A DNA stretch of 35,961 nucleotides from Actinomycetes bacterium (GTDB taxonomy: Bacteria > Actinomycetota > Actinomycetes > JACCUZ01). Positions 26,811-33,543 of this stretch are shown in pieces; position 1 is the first letter of the stretch; every line of letters begins with the position of its first letter. Under the pieces are notes generated by a model. That model searched no databases and was not told the origin of the DNA. It saw only the letters and a program-made list of their open reading frames with translations. A program made the position numbers and the translations under genes. The stretch is taken from the NCBI GenBank assembly GCA_035489715.1, contig DATHAP010000224.1:1-35961 (forward strand), written 5' to 3'.

Positions 26811-26823
26811 CCGGTCCTGCAGT

Positions 26824-27834
26824 CTACCGGGCCGGCGGCACCAGGTCATCCCCGTCCCGGGCGGCGTGCGCGGCGGCCTGGGTGGCCGGCTCGGCGGCGG
26901 GCCGGTCGGCCGGCTCGGCCGCGGGTCGGAGCAGGTCGGGCTCGAGGTAGATCACCCGGGCGATCGGCTCGGCCTCGCGCACCCGCACCTCGGCGGCGTC
27001 GATCGCCCGCGCGACCTCGGCGGCGGTGTCGTCGTGGCGCACCGCGATCTTCGCCGCCACGAGCAGCTCCTCCGGGCCGAGGTGCAGCGTGCGCATGTGG
27101 ATGACCCGCTCGACGCTGTCGTCGGCCAGCAGCGCGGCCTCGATCCGGCGCACCGCCTCAGGGGTCGCCCCCTCGCCCAGCACCAGGCTCTTGGTCTCGA
27201 GCGCGAGGACGACGGCGATGACGACGAGCAGCACCCCGATGCAGACCGTGCCGAGCCCGTCCCACGTGCCGTCGCCGGTGATCAGCGTGAGGCTGACCCC
27301 GATCAGCGCGAGCACCAGCCCGATCAGCGCGCCGAGGTCCTCGAGGAGGATCACCGGGAGCTCGGGTGCCTTGGCGTGCCGGACGAACTGCACCCAGGAC
27401 TGGCCGCCCCGGACGTGGTTGGACTCGACGATCGCGGTGCGGAAGGAGAAGCCCTCCATCGCGACGGCCGCGAGCAGCACCGCGATGGGCACCCACTGCC
27501 ACTCGTCGATCGGCTCGGGGTGCTGCAGCTTGTGCCAGCCCTCGTACAGCGCGAAGAGGCCGCCCACGCTGAAGAGGACGATGGCGACGATGAAGGCGTA
27601 GATGTAGCGCTCGCGGCCGTAGCCGAAGGGGTGCTCCGGCGTCGCGGCCCGCTTGGCCCGCCGGCCGCCCACGAGCAGCAGTCCCTGGTTGCCCGAGTCG
27701 GCCACCGAATGGATCGACTCGGCCAGCATCGAGGACGAGCCGGTCAGCAGGAACGCCACGAACTTGGTGACCGCGATGCCAAGGTTGGCCGCGAGCGCCG
27801 CGACGATGGCCCGCGAGCCGCCGGCGGCGCTCAA
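26824..27834 (-). CDS. Cation diffusion facilitator (CDF)-family transporter
   Basis: A 336-residue metal/proton antiporter. It has the metal site H42-x3-D46 in E-S-I-H-S-V-A-D-S-G-N-Q, then G-Y-G-R-E-R-Y-I-Y-A-F, and a second transmembrane site in L-L-E-D-L-G-A-L-I-G, where the usual H/D pair is replaced by E-D. About six membrane helices lie between 10 and 225, with a CDF cytoplasmic domain (about 230-300) and a low-complexity Ala/Pro tail. The E-S-I-H-S-V-A-D-x-x-N-Q form is the SLC30A9-like branch, for which Zn2+ is most likely. The start is TTG 27834, overlapping the SIS gene stop as TTGA, so it is probably coupled. No Shine-Dalgarno is obvious. Confidence 0.88.
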   Translation of the reverse strand: MSAAGGSRAIVAALAANLGIAVTKFVAFLLTGSSSMLAESIHSVADSGNQGLLLVGGRRAKRAATPEHPFGYGRERYIYAFIVAIVLFSVGGLFALYEGWHKLQHPEPIDEWQWVPIAVLLAAVAMEGFSFRTAIVESNHVRGGQSWVQFVRHAKAPELPVILLEDLGALIGLVLALIGVSLTLITGDGTWDGLGTVCIGVLLVVIAVVLALETKSLVLGEGATPEAVRRIEAALLADDSVERVIHMRTLHLGPEELLVAAKIAVRHDDTAAEVARAIDAAEVRVREAEPIARVIYLEPDLLRPAAEPADRPAAEPATQAAAHAARDGDDLVPPAR

Positions 27835-28988
27835 CGGTCGCCACCCGCCCCGACGGCTCCGGACTTCAGCGCGACGATCGGCTCGATCGGCGACGGATCC
27901 AGGCCCTGCAGGAGCGCGAGGTAGACGCTCGCGAAGTCCAGCGGGGCGACCAGGCTGGCCAGCCGCAGCAGCGGCTCGTCGCCCTGCGCGCGCAGCACGT
28001 CGACGGCGACCTCGAACCGCTGGGCGAGCTCGACCGTCGCGTCGGCCCGCCGGGACACCTGCTGGACCTCCTCGGTGTCGCGCAGCAGGACGACCCGCAT
28101 CCGTGGGCGGTCACCGCCCGGCACCGGGTCCTCGAACGGGTCGCGGAAGATGTCCTCCTGGGCCTCGCCGAGCGACCCGAAGCGACCGGCCATCACGACG
28201 ACCTGGTTGTGGTGGACCTCGGTCAGCGCCCCGCTGACCGCGGGGTACTTGGCGTTCTCCGCGAGCTGGGCGGCGAAGCGCGCGGCCGCGACCGACGCCA
28301 CGTCGCTGGCGCCCCAGACGTACGGCAGCGAGCCGGCCACCTGCACCGCCAGCTGCTTGGCCGGGTTGAGCGAGCTCTCGGCGCCCGGGCCGCACGCCTC
28401 GCTGGTCTCGTCCAGCACGTCGGCCAGGTGGGCCAGCTGAAGGGCCGGCACGTCGGCCAGCTCCAGGGCGTCGAGCACCCGCAGCACCGGGACCGCGAGG
28501 CCCCAGAGGTTGGCCCGCGGCATCCGGCCACGTGCGTCGACCGGCAGGTGCACCGCCCGGCCGTCGTCGGCGCGCGCCGACAGCGGCGAGCCGGCGGCAC
28601 CGACGGTGACCACCCGGGCGCCGCGCCGGATCGCCTCGTCCAGCGCGGACAGGGTCTCCTCCGTCCCGCCGGAGCAGGAGACCGCGACGACGAGGTCCAT
28701 GCCGCCCACCCAGCCGGGCAGTTGGTGGCCGCGGTGCGCGACGACCGGGACCGGGCAGCCCAGCCCGGCGACGGAGGCGGCGACCTCGGCGGCGATGCCT
28801 GAGCCGCCCATGCCGGTCACCACGACCGCCCGCGGCCGACCGTCCACGACCACCGCGCCGAGCAGCTCGTCACCGACGTGCAGGACCGCTTCGCGCACCT
28901 GCGCACCCGCCGTCGCGACGGCCCGCAGCATCGCGCTCGCGTCGAGGAGCTCCAGCGCCTCGCGATCGTCGAGGACGCTGTCGTCCAT
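27831..28988 (-). CDS. SIS-domain glucose/mannose-6-phosphate isomerase
   Basis: About 385 residues, related to bifunctional phosphoglucose/phosphomannose isomerases of the PGI/PMI type. The SIS core carries V-V-V-T-G-M-G-G-S-G-I-A (about 55-66) and A-V-S-C-S-G-G-T-E-E-T, which bind sugar phosphate. The C-terminal bact-PGI_C domain has L-A-E-N-A-K-Y-P and the catalytic-type T-E-V-H-H-N-Q. It would interconvert fructose-6-phosphate with glucose- or mannose-6-phosphate beside manB, which uses mannose-6-phosphate. ATG 28988 is used because M-D-D-S-V-L-D matches the family N-terminus; GTG 29006, overlapping the previous stop as GTGA, is also plausible. Which sugar is the main substrate is not certain. 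Confidence 0.85.
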   Translation of the reverse strand: MDDSVLDDREALELLDASAMLRAVATAGAQVREAVLHVGDELLGAVVVDGRPRAVVVTGMGGSGIAAEVAASVAGLGCPVPVVAHRGHQLPGWVGGMDLVVAVSCSGGTEETLSALDEAIRRGARVVTVGAAGSPLSARADDGRAVHLPVDARGRMPRANLWGLAVPVLRVLDALELADVPALQLAHLADVLDETSEACGPGAESSLNPAKQLAVQVAGSLPYVWGASDVASVAAARFAAQLAENAKYPAVSGALTEVHHNQVVVMAGRFGSLGEAQEDIFRDPFEDPVPGGDRPRMRVVLLRDTEEVQQVSRRADATVELAQRFEVAVDVLRAQGDEPLLRLASLVAPLDFASVYLALLQGLDPSPIEPIVALKSGAVGAGGDR

Positions 28989-29002
28989 CAGTGGCGCGCC
29001 GG

Positions 29003-29179
29003 TCACGAGGGCCGCCGGGCCTCGTCGATCAGCAGCACCGGGATGTCGTCGCGGACCGGGTAGGCCAGGCCGCAGGTGGTCGAGGTGCAGACCAGCTCCT
29101 GCGCCTCGTCGTCGACCCGCAGGGCGGCGTGGCACTGCGGGCAGGCCAGGATCTCCAGCAGGCGGGGGTCGAGCTGCAC
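29003..29179 (-). CDS. Trm112-like zinc-ribbon protein (UPF0434)
   Basis: A 58-residue protein. [10 protein letters not shown] with C13 and C16, then C31 and C36, form a Trm112-type zinc ribbon; the end reads [11 protein letters not shown], a conserved family ending. In eukaryotes Trm112 activates methyltransferases; the bacterial role is unsettled. GTG 29179 has a strong Shine-Dalgarno (GAGGAG, complement of 29184-29189). It lies 23 bp after manB, and its stop abuts or overlaps the SIS gene start. The gene is easily missed because a longer out-of-frame shadow covers it. Confidence 0.88.
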   Translation of the reverse strand: MQLDPRLLEILACPQCHAALRVDDEAQELVCTSTTCGLAYPVRDDIPVLLIDEARRPS

Positions 29180-29202
29180 GGCACTCCTCGGGTCGGGTCG
29201 GC

Positions 29203-30600
29203 TCAGGTGGTGGCAGGCGGCGGGCCGGCGGGCGTGCCCCCGCGAACCACGGCGAGGACGTCGTCGCGGACCGCGGACATCGTGGCCTCGTCGGCCGCCT
29301 CGACGTTGAGCCGCAGCAGCGGCTCGGTGTTGGACGGGCGGAGGTTGAACCACCAGCCGGCGGTGTCGACCGTCATGCCGTCGAGGTCGTCGACCGAGAC
29401 GCCGGGCAGGTCGGCGTACCGCTGGCGGACCGCCGCCGTCGCGGCCGCGGCGTCGGCGACCTCGCTGTTGACCTCGCCGGACGCGGTGTAGCGCTCGAAG
29501 CCGGCCGCCAGCGCCGAGAGCGGGCGCTCCTGCTCGCCGAGCGCGCGCAGGACGTGCAGCGCCGCGAGCATGCCGGTGTCGGCCCGCCAGAAGTCGCGGA
29601 AGTAGTAGTGCGCGGAGTGCTCGCCACCGAAGATCGCCCCGGTGCGGGCCATCTCGGCCTTGATGTAGGAGTGGCCGACCCTGGTCCGGACCGGGACGCC
29701 GCCGTGCTCGCTCACCAGCTCCGGCACCGCGCGCGACGTGATCAGGTTGTGGATGACTGTGGCGCCCGGCTCCTTGGCGAGCTCGCGCAGCGCGACCATG
29801 GCCGTGACGGCCGAGGGCGAGACCGGCGCACCGCGCTCGTCCACCGCGAAGCACCGGTCGGCGTCACCGTCGAAGGCCAGGCCGATGTCCGCGCCCTCGG
29901 CCCGGACCCGCTCCTGGAGGTCCACGAGGTTGGCCGGATCCAGCGGGTTGGCCTCGTGGTTGGGGAAGCTGCCGTCGAGCTCGAAGTACATCGGCACCAC
30001 GTCGACCGGGAGCCCGGCGAGGACGGTCGGCACGGTGTGGCCGCCCATCCCGTTGGCGGCGTCGACGACGACCTTCAGTGACCGGATGGCCGAGAGGTCG
30101 ACCAGCCCGCGCAGGTAGGCGGCGTAGCCGGCGAGGACGTCCTGGCTGCGGACGGTGCCCGGCGTGCCGTCGTGGTCCGGGACGCCGTCCTCGGCCAGCC
30201 GCCGCACCTCTGCCAGGCCCGAGTCGGCACCGACCGGCACGGCACCGGCCCGGCAGAGCTTGATGCCGTTGTAGCGGGCCGGGTTGTGGCTGGCGGTGAA
30301 CATCGCGCCCGGCAGGTCGAGGTGGCCGCTGGCGAAGTAGAGCTGGTCGGTCGAGGCCAGCCCGATCTCGACGACGTCGGCGCCCTGGGCGGTGGCCCCG
30401 TCGGCGAAGGCGGCCACCAGCCCGGGCCAGCTCGGCCGCATGTCGTGGCCGACGACGACCGCGGAGCCGGCCGCGCCGACCACCCGGACGAACGCCGCAC
30501 CGATCGCCCGCGCCACGCCTTCGTCGAGCTGGTCGGGTACCACGCCGCGGACGTCGTACGCCTTGACGACGTCGGACAGGTCGGCGGTTCGCAGCGGCAC
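29203..30600 (-). CDS. manB: Phosphomannomutase/phosphoglucomutase
   Basis: A 465-residue alpha-D-phosphohexomutase. The four family sites are all present: phosphoserine S104 in T-A-S-H-N-P, metal loop D-G-D-A-D-R (244-249), sugar-binding G-E-H-S-A-H (326-331) and phosphate-binding R-P-S-N-T-E-P (421-427). It interconverts mannose-6-phosphate and mannose-1-phosphate (and probably the glucose forms), feeding GDP-mannose for lipoglycans and cell-wall sugars. The start is GTG 30600. A -10 element TAGGCT ends seven bases before it, so the transcript is probably leaderless even though the zinc-ribbon gene lies only 71 bp upstream. Trm112 and SIS genes follow. Confidence 0.95.
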   Translation of the reverse strand: MPLRTADLSDVVKAYDVRGVVPDQLDEGVARAIGAAFVRVVGAAGSAVVVGHDMRPSWPGLVAAFADGATAQGADVVEIGLASTDQLYFASGHLDLPGAMFTASHNPARYNGIKLCRAGAVPVGADSGLAEVRRLAEDGVPDHDGTPGTVRSQDVLAGYAAYLRGLVDLSAIRSLKVVVDAANGMGGHTVPTVLAGLPVDVVPMYFELDGSFPNHEANPLDPANLVDLQERVRAEGADIGLAFDGDADRCFAVDERGAPVSPSAVTAMVALRELAKEPGATVIHNLITSRAVPELVSEHGGVPVRTRVGHSYIKAEMARTGAIFGGEHSAHYYFRDFWRADTGMLAALHVLRALGEQERPLSALAAGFERYTASGEVNSEVADAAAATAAVRQRYADLPGVSVDDLDGMTVDTAGWWFNLRPSNTEPLLRLNVEAADEATMSAVRDDVLAVVRGGTPAGPPPATT

Positions 30601-30607
30601 GCGGGCG

Positions 30608-30613
30608 AGCCTA
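30608..30613 (-). promoter_or_regulatory. -10 element of manB (leaderless)
   Basis: TAGGCT on the minus strand (complement of 30608-30613) ends seven bases before the manB GTG. This gives manB its own promoter inside an otherwise co-directional gene set. Confidence 0.55.
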
Positions 30614-30671
30614 GCGAGGCGGCACGCGGCGGCTCAGGGCGGCGCCGTCCCGGGCGGAACGTCGGGGTTGG

Positions 30672-30926
30672 TCAGGGCTTGCGCGTCTTGTCCAGCACCC
30701 GCTGGACCGGGAGCACGGCGGGGCCGACGGCGGTGCTCTCCTCCCAGGTGCGGTGCTCGCAGCGGTGGCAGGAGGTGAACTGCACCGGTGACCCGTCGGT
30801 GAGCGCCATCGCGATCCGGGTGACCCGCTCGCTGCCGCAGGCCTGGCACGCGGCGCCGTCGCGCGCGCCCGGCTGGGTCAGGGATCCGAGGGGCACGTGC
30901 TGCGCGGGGGTGGACGACCGAGCCAT
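30672..30926 (-). CDS. Small zinc-ribbon protein of unknown function
   Basis: An 84-residue protein too small to place with certainty. C-Q-A-C (27-30) and C-H-R-C (53-56) form a two-knuckle zinc ribbon, followed by E-H-R-T-W. The C-terminus (V-L-P-V-Q-R-V-L-D-K-T-R-K-P) is basic. ATG 30926 has GGAGAGCAGG upstream. It lies between DUF3499 and manB in the same direction. The spacing of the cysteines is like that of small RNA- or DNA-associated ribbons, but no partner is visible. Confidence 0.75.
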   Translation of the reverse strand: MARSSTPAQHVPLGSLTQPGARDGAACQACGSERVTRIAMALTDGSPVQFTSCHRCEHRTWEESTAVGPAVLPVQRVLDKTRKP

Positions 30927-31090
30927 GGGGACCTGCTCTCCGGTGGAGGTGCTTGCTCGTGCACGGAGGAGGTCGGCAGGTCCGCCGAGATGCTTGAGGA
31001 TGCGGAGGTTCCCGGGCGTACGTCGCAGAGCGGACATCCGGCGACGCCACCCGGTCAGCCAGTCCGCCGGTCGGCAGGCACGGGGGTCGG
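30927..31090 (-). other. Non-coding stretch between DUF3499 and the zinc-ribbon gene
   Basis: This 164-bp stretch holds the zinc-ribbon gene's Shine-Dalgarno next to 30926. I see no reliable promoter, hairpin or small gene in the rest. Confidence 0.4.
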
Positions 31091-31441
31091 TCAGGCGTCG
31101 GGGCTGCGCAGCATCCGCAGGTGGCCGCGCCGGCCGGCCTCCACCGGCTCGGGCTCCCGCGGCGGTGCCGGGCGGGCCGCCTCGCGCACCGCGTCGGCCA
31201 GCGCCTCGAGGTCGTCGCTGCTGGGGCCGAGCCTGTCCGGGTCCGGGGCGAGCCGCAGGACCTCCCATCCGCGCGGGGCGGTGAGCCGCTCGGAGTGGGA
31301 CGCGCACAGGTCGTAGCAGTGCGGCTCCGCGTAGGTGGCCAGCGGGCCGAGCACGGCCGTGGAGTCCGCGTAGACGTAGGTGAGCGTCGCGACCGCCGGG
31401 CGACCACAGGCGGTCCGCGAACAGCGGCGGACGGGGCTCAC
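31091..31441 (-). CDS. DUF3499 family protein
   Basis: A 116-residue protein of the DUF3499 family, which in mycobacteria sits beside manB (Rv3258c position). It begins V-R-R-C-S-R-T-A-C-G-R-P-A-V-A-T-L-T-Y-V-Y-A-D-S-T-A-V-L with C-x4-C, then H-C-Y-D-L-C-A-S-H; Cys/His spacing suggests a zinc-binding fold. The C-terminus is variable. GTG 31441 is the start: a -10 TACCGT ends seven bases upstream, and the longer frame to 31510 overlaps the divergent promoter. Function is unknown. Confidence 0.88.
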   Translation of the reverse strand: MSPVRRCSRTACGRPAVATLTYVYADSTAVLGPLATYAEPHCYDLCASHSERLTAPRGWEVLRLAPDPDRLGPSSDDLEALADAVREAARPAPPREPEPVEAGRRGHLRMLRSPDA

Positions 31442-31448
31442 GGGGCGA

Positions 31449-31454
31449 ACGGTA
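31449..31454 (-). promoter_or_regulatory. -10 element of DUF3499 gene (leaderless)
   Basis: TACCGT on the minus strand (complement of 31449-31454) ends seven bases before GTG 31441. Confidence 0.5.
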
Positions 31455-31514
31455 CCGACCGGCGGGCCCGCAGCCGCGCCAACACGCCCGCGCGGAGGCC
31501 GCGGCAGCACTGGC

Positions 31515-31520
31515 TACGCT
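31515..31520 (+). promoter_or_regulatory. -10 element of DUF1025 gene (leaderless)
   Basis: TACGCT (31515-31520) ends six bases before GTG 31527 and is divergent from the DUF3499 promoter about 60 bp away. Confidence 0.5.
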
Positions 31521-31526
31521 GGCTGG

Positions 31527-31976
31527 GTGGAAGGGCGGCGCGGGGACGGCGGGGCCCGTCGGCCGCGGGCCGTGCCGGCGAGCCGGAGCCGGAGCCGCCA
31601 CCGCGACCGGCGCGGCCGGGGGCTGCGCGGCCCGCTGGCGCCCGGGGACCTCCCGGTGTCGCGGACCCGTGCGGAGCAGTTCGACGAGCTGGTGCTGGCG
31701 GCCGTGAGCCGCCTCGAGTCCCGCTGGGCCACCGAGCTGGCCGACGTCGAGGTGCAGGTCGAGGAGGTCCCCGAGGCCGGCGACCACGAGGTCCCGCTGG
31801 GCCGCACCGAGCCGGCGACGACGCAGGACCCGGCCCGGATCGTCGTCTACCGGCGCCCCGTCGAGGCCCGCGCCCATGGCCTGCGAGCCCGTGAGCTGCT
31901 CGTCCACGACGTCGTGGTCGAGCAGCTGGCCGACCTGCTCGGCCTCGACCCGGGCACGGTCGACCCCGAGGGCTGA
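31527..31976 (+). CDS. DUF1025 (zincin_1) metallopeptidase-family protein lacking HExxH
   Basis: A 149-residue protein. Residues 1-45 are an Arg/Ser-rich extension. From about 50 the family body appears: E-Q-F-D-E-L-V-L-A-A-V-S-R-L, V-E-V-Q-V-E-E-V-P, R-I-V-V-Y-R-R-P and L-L-V-H-D-V-V-V-E-Q-L-A-D-L-L-G-L-D-P. Zincin members carry H-E-x-x-H where this protein has H127-D-V-V-V-E132, so the classical zinc site is missing. This appears to be usual for actinobacterial members. It occupies the Rv3259 position beside DUF3499. A chaperone-like or pseudoenzyme role is possible. The start is GTG 31527 with no Shine-Dalgarno. Confidence 0.8.
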   Translation: MEGRRGDGGARRPRAVPASRSRSRHRDRRGRGLRGPLAPGDLPVSRTRAEQFDELVLAAVSRLESRWATELADVEVQVEEVPEAGDHEVPLGRTEPATTQDPARIVVYRRPVEARAHGLRARELLVHDVVVEQLADLLGLDPGTVDPEG

Positions 31977-31986
31977 CCCCTCAGCC
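31971..31986. terminator. Inverted repeat containing the stops of the DUF1025 and DUF5719 genes
   Basis: GGCTGA (31971-31976), CCCC, TCAGCC (31981-31986): a perfect 6-bp stem with a 4-base loop that contains both TGA stops. It may be a weak bidirectional terminator. Confidence 0.45.
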
Positions 31987-33543
31987 GGCCGGCGGCAGGC
32001 CGCTCGACAGGTCGGGGGCGACGAGCGGGACCTCGACGACGTACCGCCCGGGCTGGACCGGGCCCGAGGTGACGAACGGGCCGCGCTCCTCGTCCTCGTC
32101 GAGCTGGCGGACCGCGAGGACCGGGCCGGAGCCGCGCACGGGGACGACGGCCAGCGCGAAGGACTCGACGCTGCTGACCGTGCTGAGGTCGAGCGCGACC
32201 TGGGTCCCCTCGGACACCCTGACCTCGGTGGGCTCCCCGTCGGCCGGGTCGAGCGGCACCAGCCTGACCCGGGCCGCGCCGCGCGGCGCGGTGAGCAGCA
32301 GCGTGCTGGTGACGACCTCGCCGCCGCGGGCGTCCACCACCACGCCCGGGGTCGACGCGGTCAGCGGGGCGGTCGCCGCGGTGTATGCGATCTCGCCGAG
32401 CTCGCCGGTCTCCCCGGTCAGCTCGGTCAGGACACCGGCGGTCACCGGCACGTCGGAGGCGAGCTCGACGGTCACCGGCTCGCCCGATGCGAACGGCGCG
32501 ACGTCGACGTCGGTCACGGTGCCGGCCCGGACCTCGATGACGTCCAGCCCGGCGGGGGCGAACGCGCCGGACTCGGTGACCAGCCGCACCCGCACGATGC
32601 CGTCGGAGTCGCCCGGTGCGACGACCTGCAGCCGCCGCTTCCCGGTGCCGCCCGGGACCCCGGGCACCAGGAGCCGCCGGGTCGGCGCCTGCGCGGGCGG
32701 CAGCCAGTCCGCACCCAGCGGCGTGAGCCCGTCGACCTGCTGGTCGCGCACGGCGGCGGCGATGCGGCCCTGGCGGGCGTGCACGTGCACGGCGAACCGC
32801 TCGGTGCCGGGCGCCAGGGCGTCGAGCAGCCGCACCTCCTGCCGGCCCGGGGCCACTGTGACGCCGCGTCCGTCCGGGGCGTCGATCGGGCCGTCCGGGC
32901 CGTACAGCGTCAGGTCCACCACGGCCGGCGCGGCCTCGATGTTGGTGAGGTAGACCCGGCCGCGCTGGCCGACGACCGCCCCGCTGCCCACGAACCAGGC
33001 GTCGGTGTCGGACGGCGCGCAGGTCACCCCGGCCAGCCCGCGCATGGTGGCCTGGGTGCTCCGGGTCAGCTGGGCGGCCACCAGCCCAGGTGCCGACCGG
33101 CCGGTGCCCCGCGCCGCGACCGGGCCCGGCCCGTCGACGTCGTCGTCGCTGTCGGGGTCCTCGACCTCGGTGACCTCCGCGCCGGGGGCGACGAGGCGGG
33201 ACAGGTTCGCCGACCCGGGTCGGGTCGGCGTCAGCACGGCGCTGCCGAGGCTGCCGGGGCCGTCGGAGCCATCAGAGCCGCTGGAGCCGCTGGTGCCCTC
33301 GGCGGTGTCGCCGGGCGCGGCCAGCGCGATCTCGGTCATCGTGCCCTCGTCGACGACCGGGTCGGGGCAGGCGGCGGCCGACCGGGCGACCGGCACCTGC
33401 TCGGCCCGGGCCGCCGGCGCCCCCTGGTCAGGGGCCGCGGCCGCGACCGGCCGGGTGAGCTCGGCCACGACGACGAGCCCGACGAGGAGCAGCACGACGA
33501 GCAGCAGCGCTGTGCCCGGGCGCCGCCACAGCCGCCGGGTCAC
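31981..33543 (-). CDS. DUF5719 family membrane-anchored extracytoplasmic protein
   Basis: A 520-residue protein. A membrane helix at about 11-31 (G-T-A-L-L-L-V-V-L-L-L-V-G-L-V-V) anchors a long exported domain with Ser/Gly/Asp-rich stretches near 85-110. DUF5719-type repeats follow: D-A-W-F-V-G-S-G-A-V-V-G-Q-R-G-R-V-Y-L-T-N, T-L-Y-G-P-D-G-P, L-L-D-A-L-A-P-G, and V-V-D-A-R-G-G-E-V. The beta-rich repeats suggest a surface or cell-wall binding role. GTG 33543 overlaps the glycosyltransferase stop as GTGA, so the two are translationally coupled; a longer open frame upstream lies out of phase with the glycosyltransferase and is rejected. Function is unknown; partnership with the glycosyltransferase is inferred. 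Confidence 0.85.
   Translation of the reverse strand: MTRRLWRRPGTALLLVVLLLVGLVVVAELTRPVAAAAPDQGAPAARAEQVPVARSAAACPDPVVDEGTMTEIALAAPGDTAEGTSGSSGSDGSDGPGSLGSAVLTPTRPGSANLSRLVAPGAEVTEVEDPDSDDDVDGPGPVAARGTGRSAPGLVAAQLTRSTQATMRGLAGVTCAPSDTDAWFVGSGAVVGQRGRVYLTNIEAAPAVVDLTLYGPDGPIDAPDGRGVTVAPGRQEVRLLDALAPGTERFAVHVHARQGRIAAAVRDQQVDGLTPLGADWLPPAQAPTRRLLVPGVPGGTGKRRLQVVAPGDSDGIVRVRLVTESGAFAPAGLDVIEVRAGTVTDVDVAPFASGEPVTVELASDVPVTAGVLTELTGETGELGEIAYTAATAPLTASTPGVVVDARGGEVVTSTLLLTAPRGAARVRLVPLDPADGEPTEVRVSEGTQVALDLSTVSSVESFALAVVPVRGSGPVLAVRQLDEDEERGPFVTSGPVQPGRYVVEVPLVAPDLSSGLPPAG

Noticed and set aside
26669-26823. SAH riboswitch upstream of ahcY
   Set aside because: The leader has CGAGGAGC, which resembles part of the motif, but it is simply the Shine-Dalgarno region, and the conserved G-C-T-G-C-R-A-C core and partner strand are not visible.
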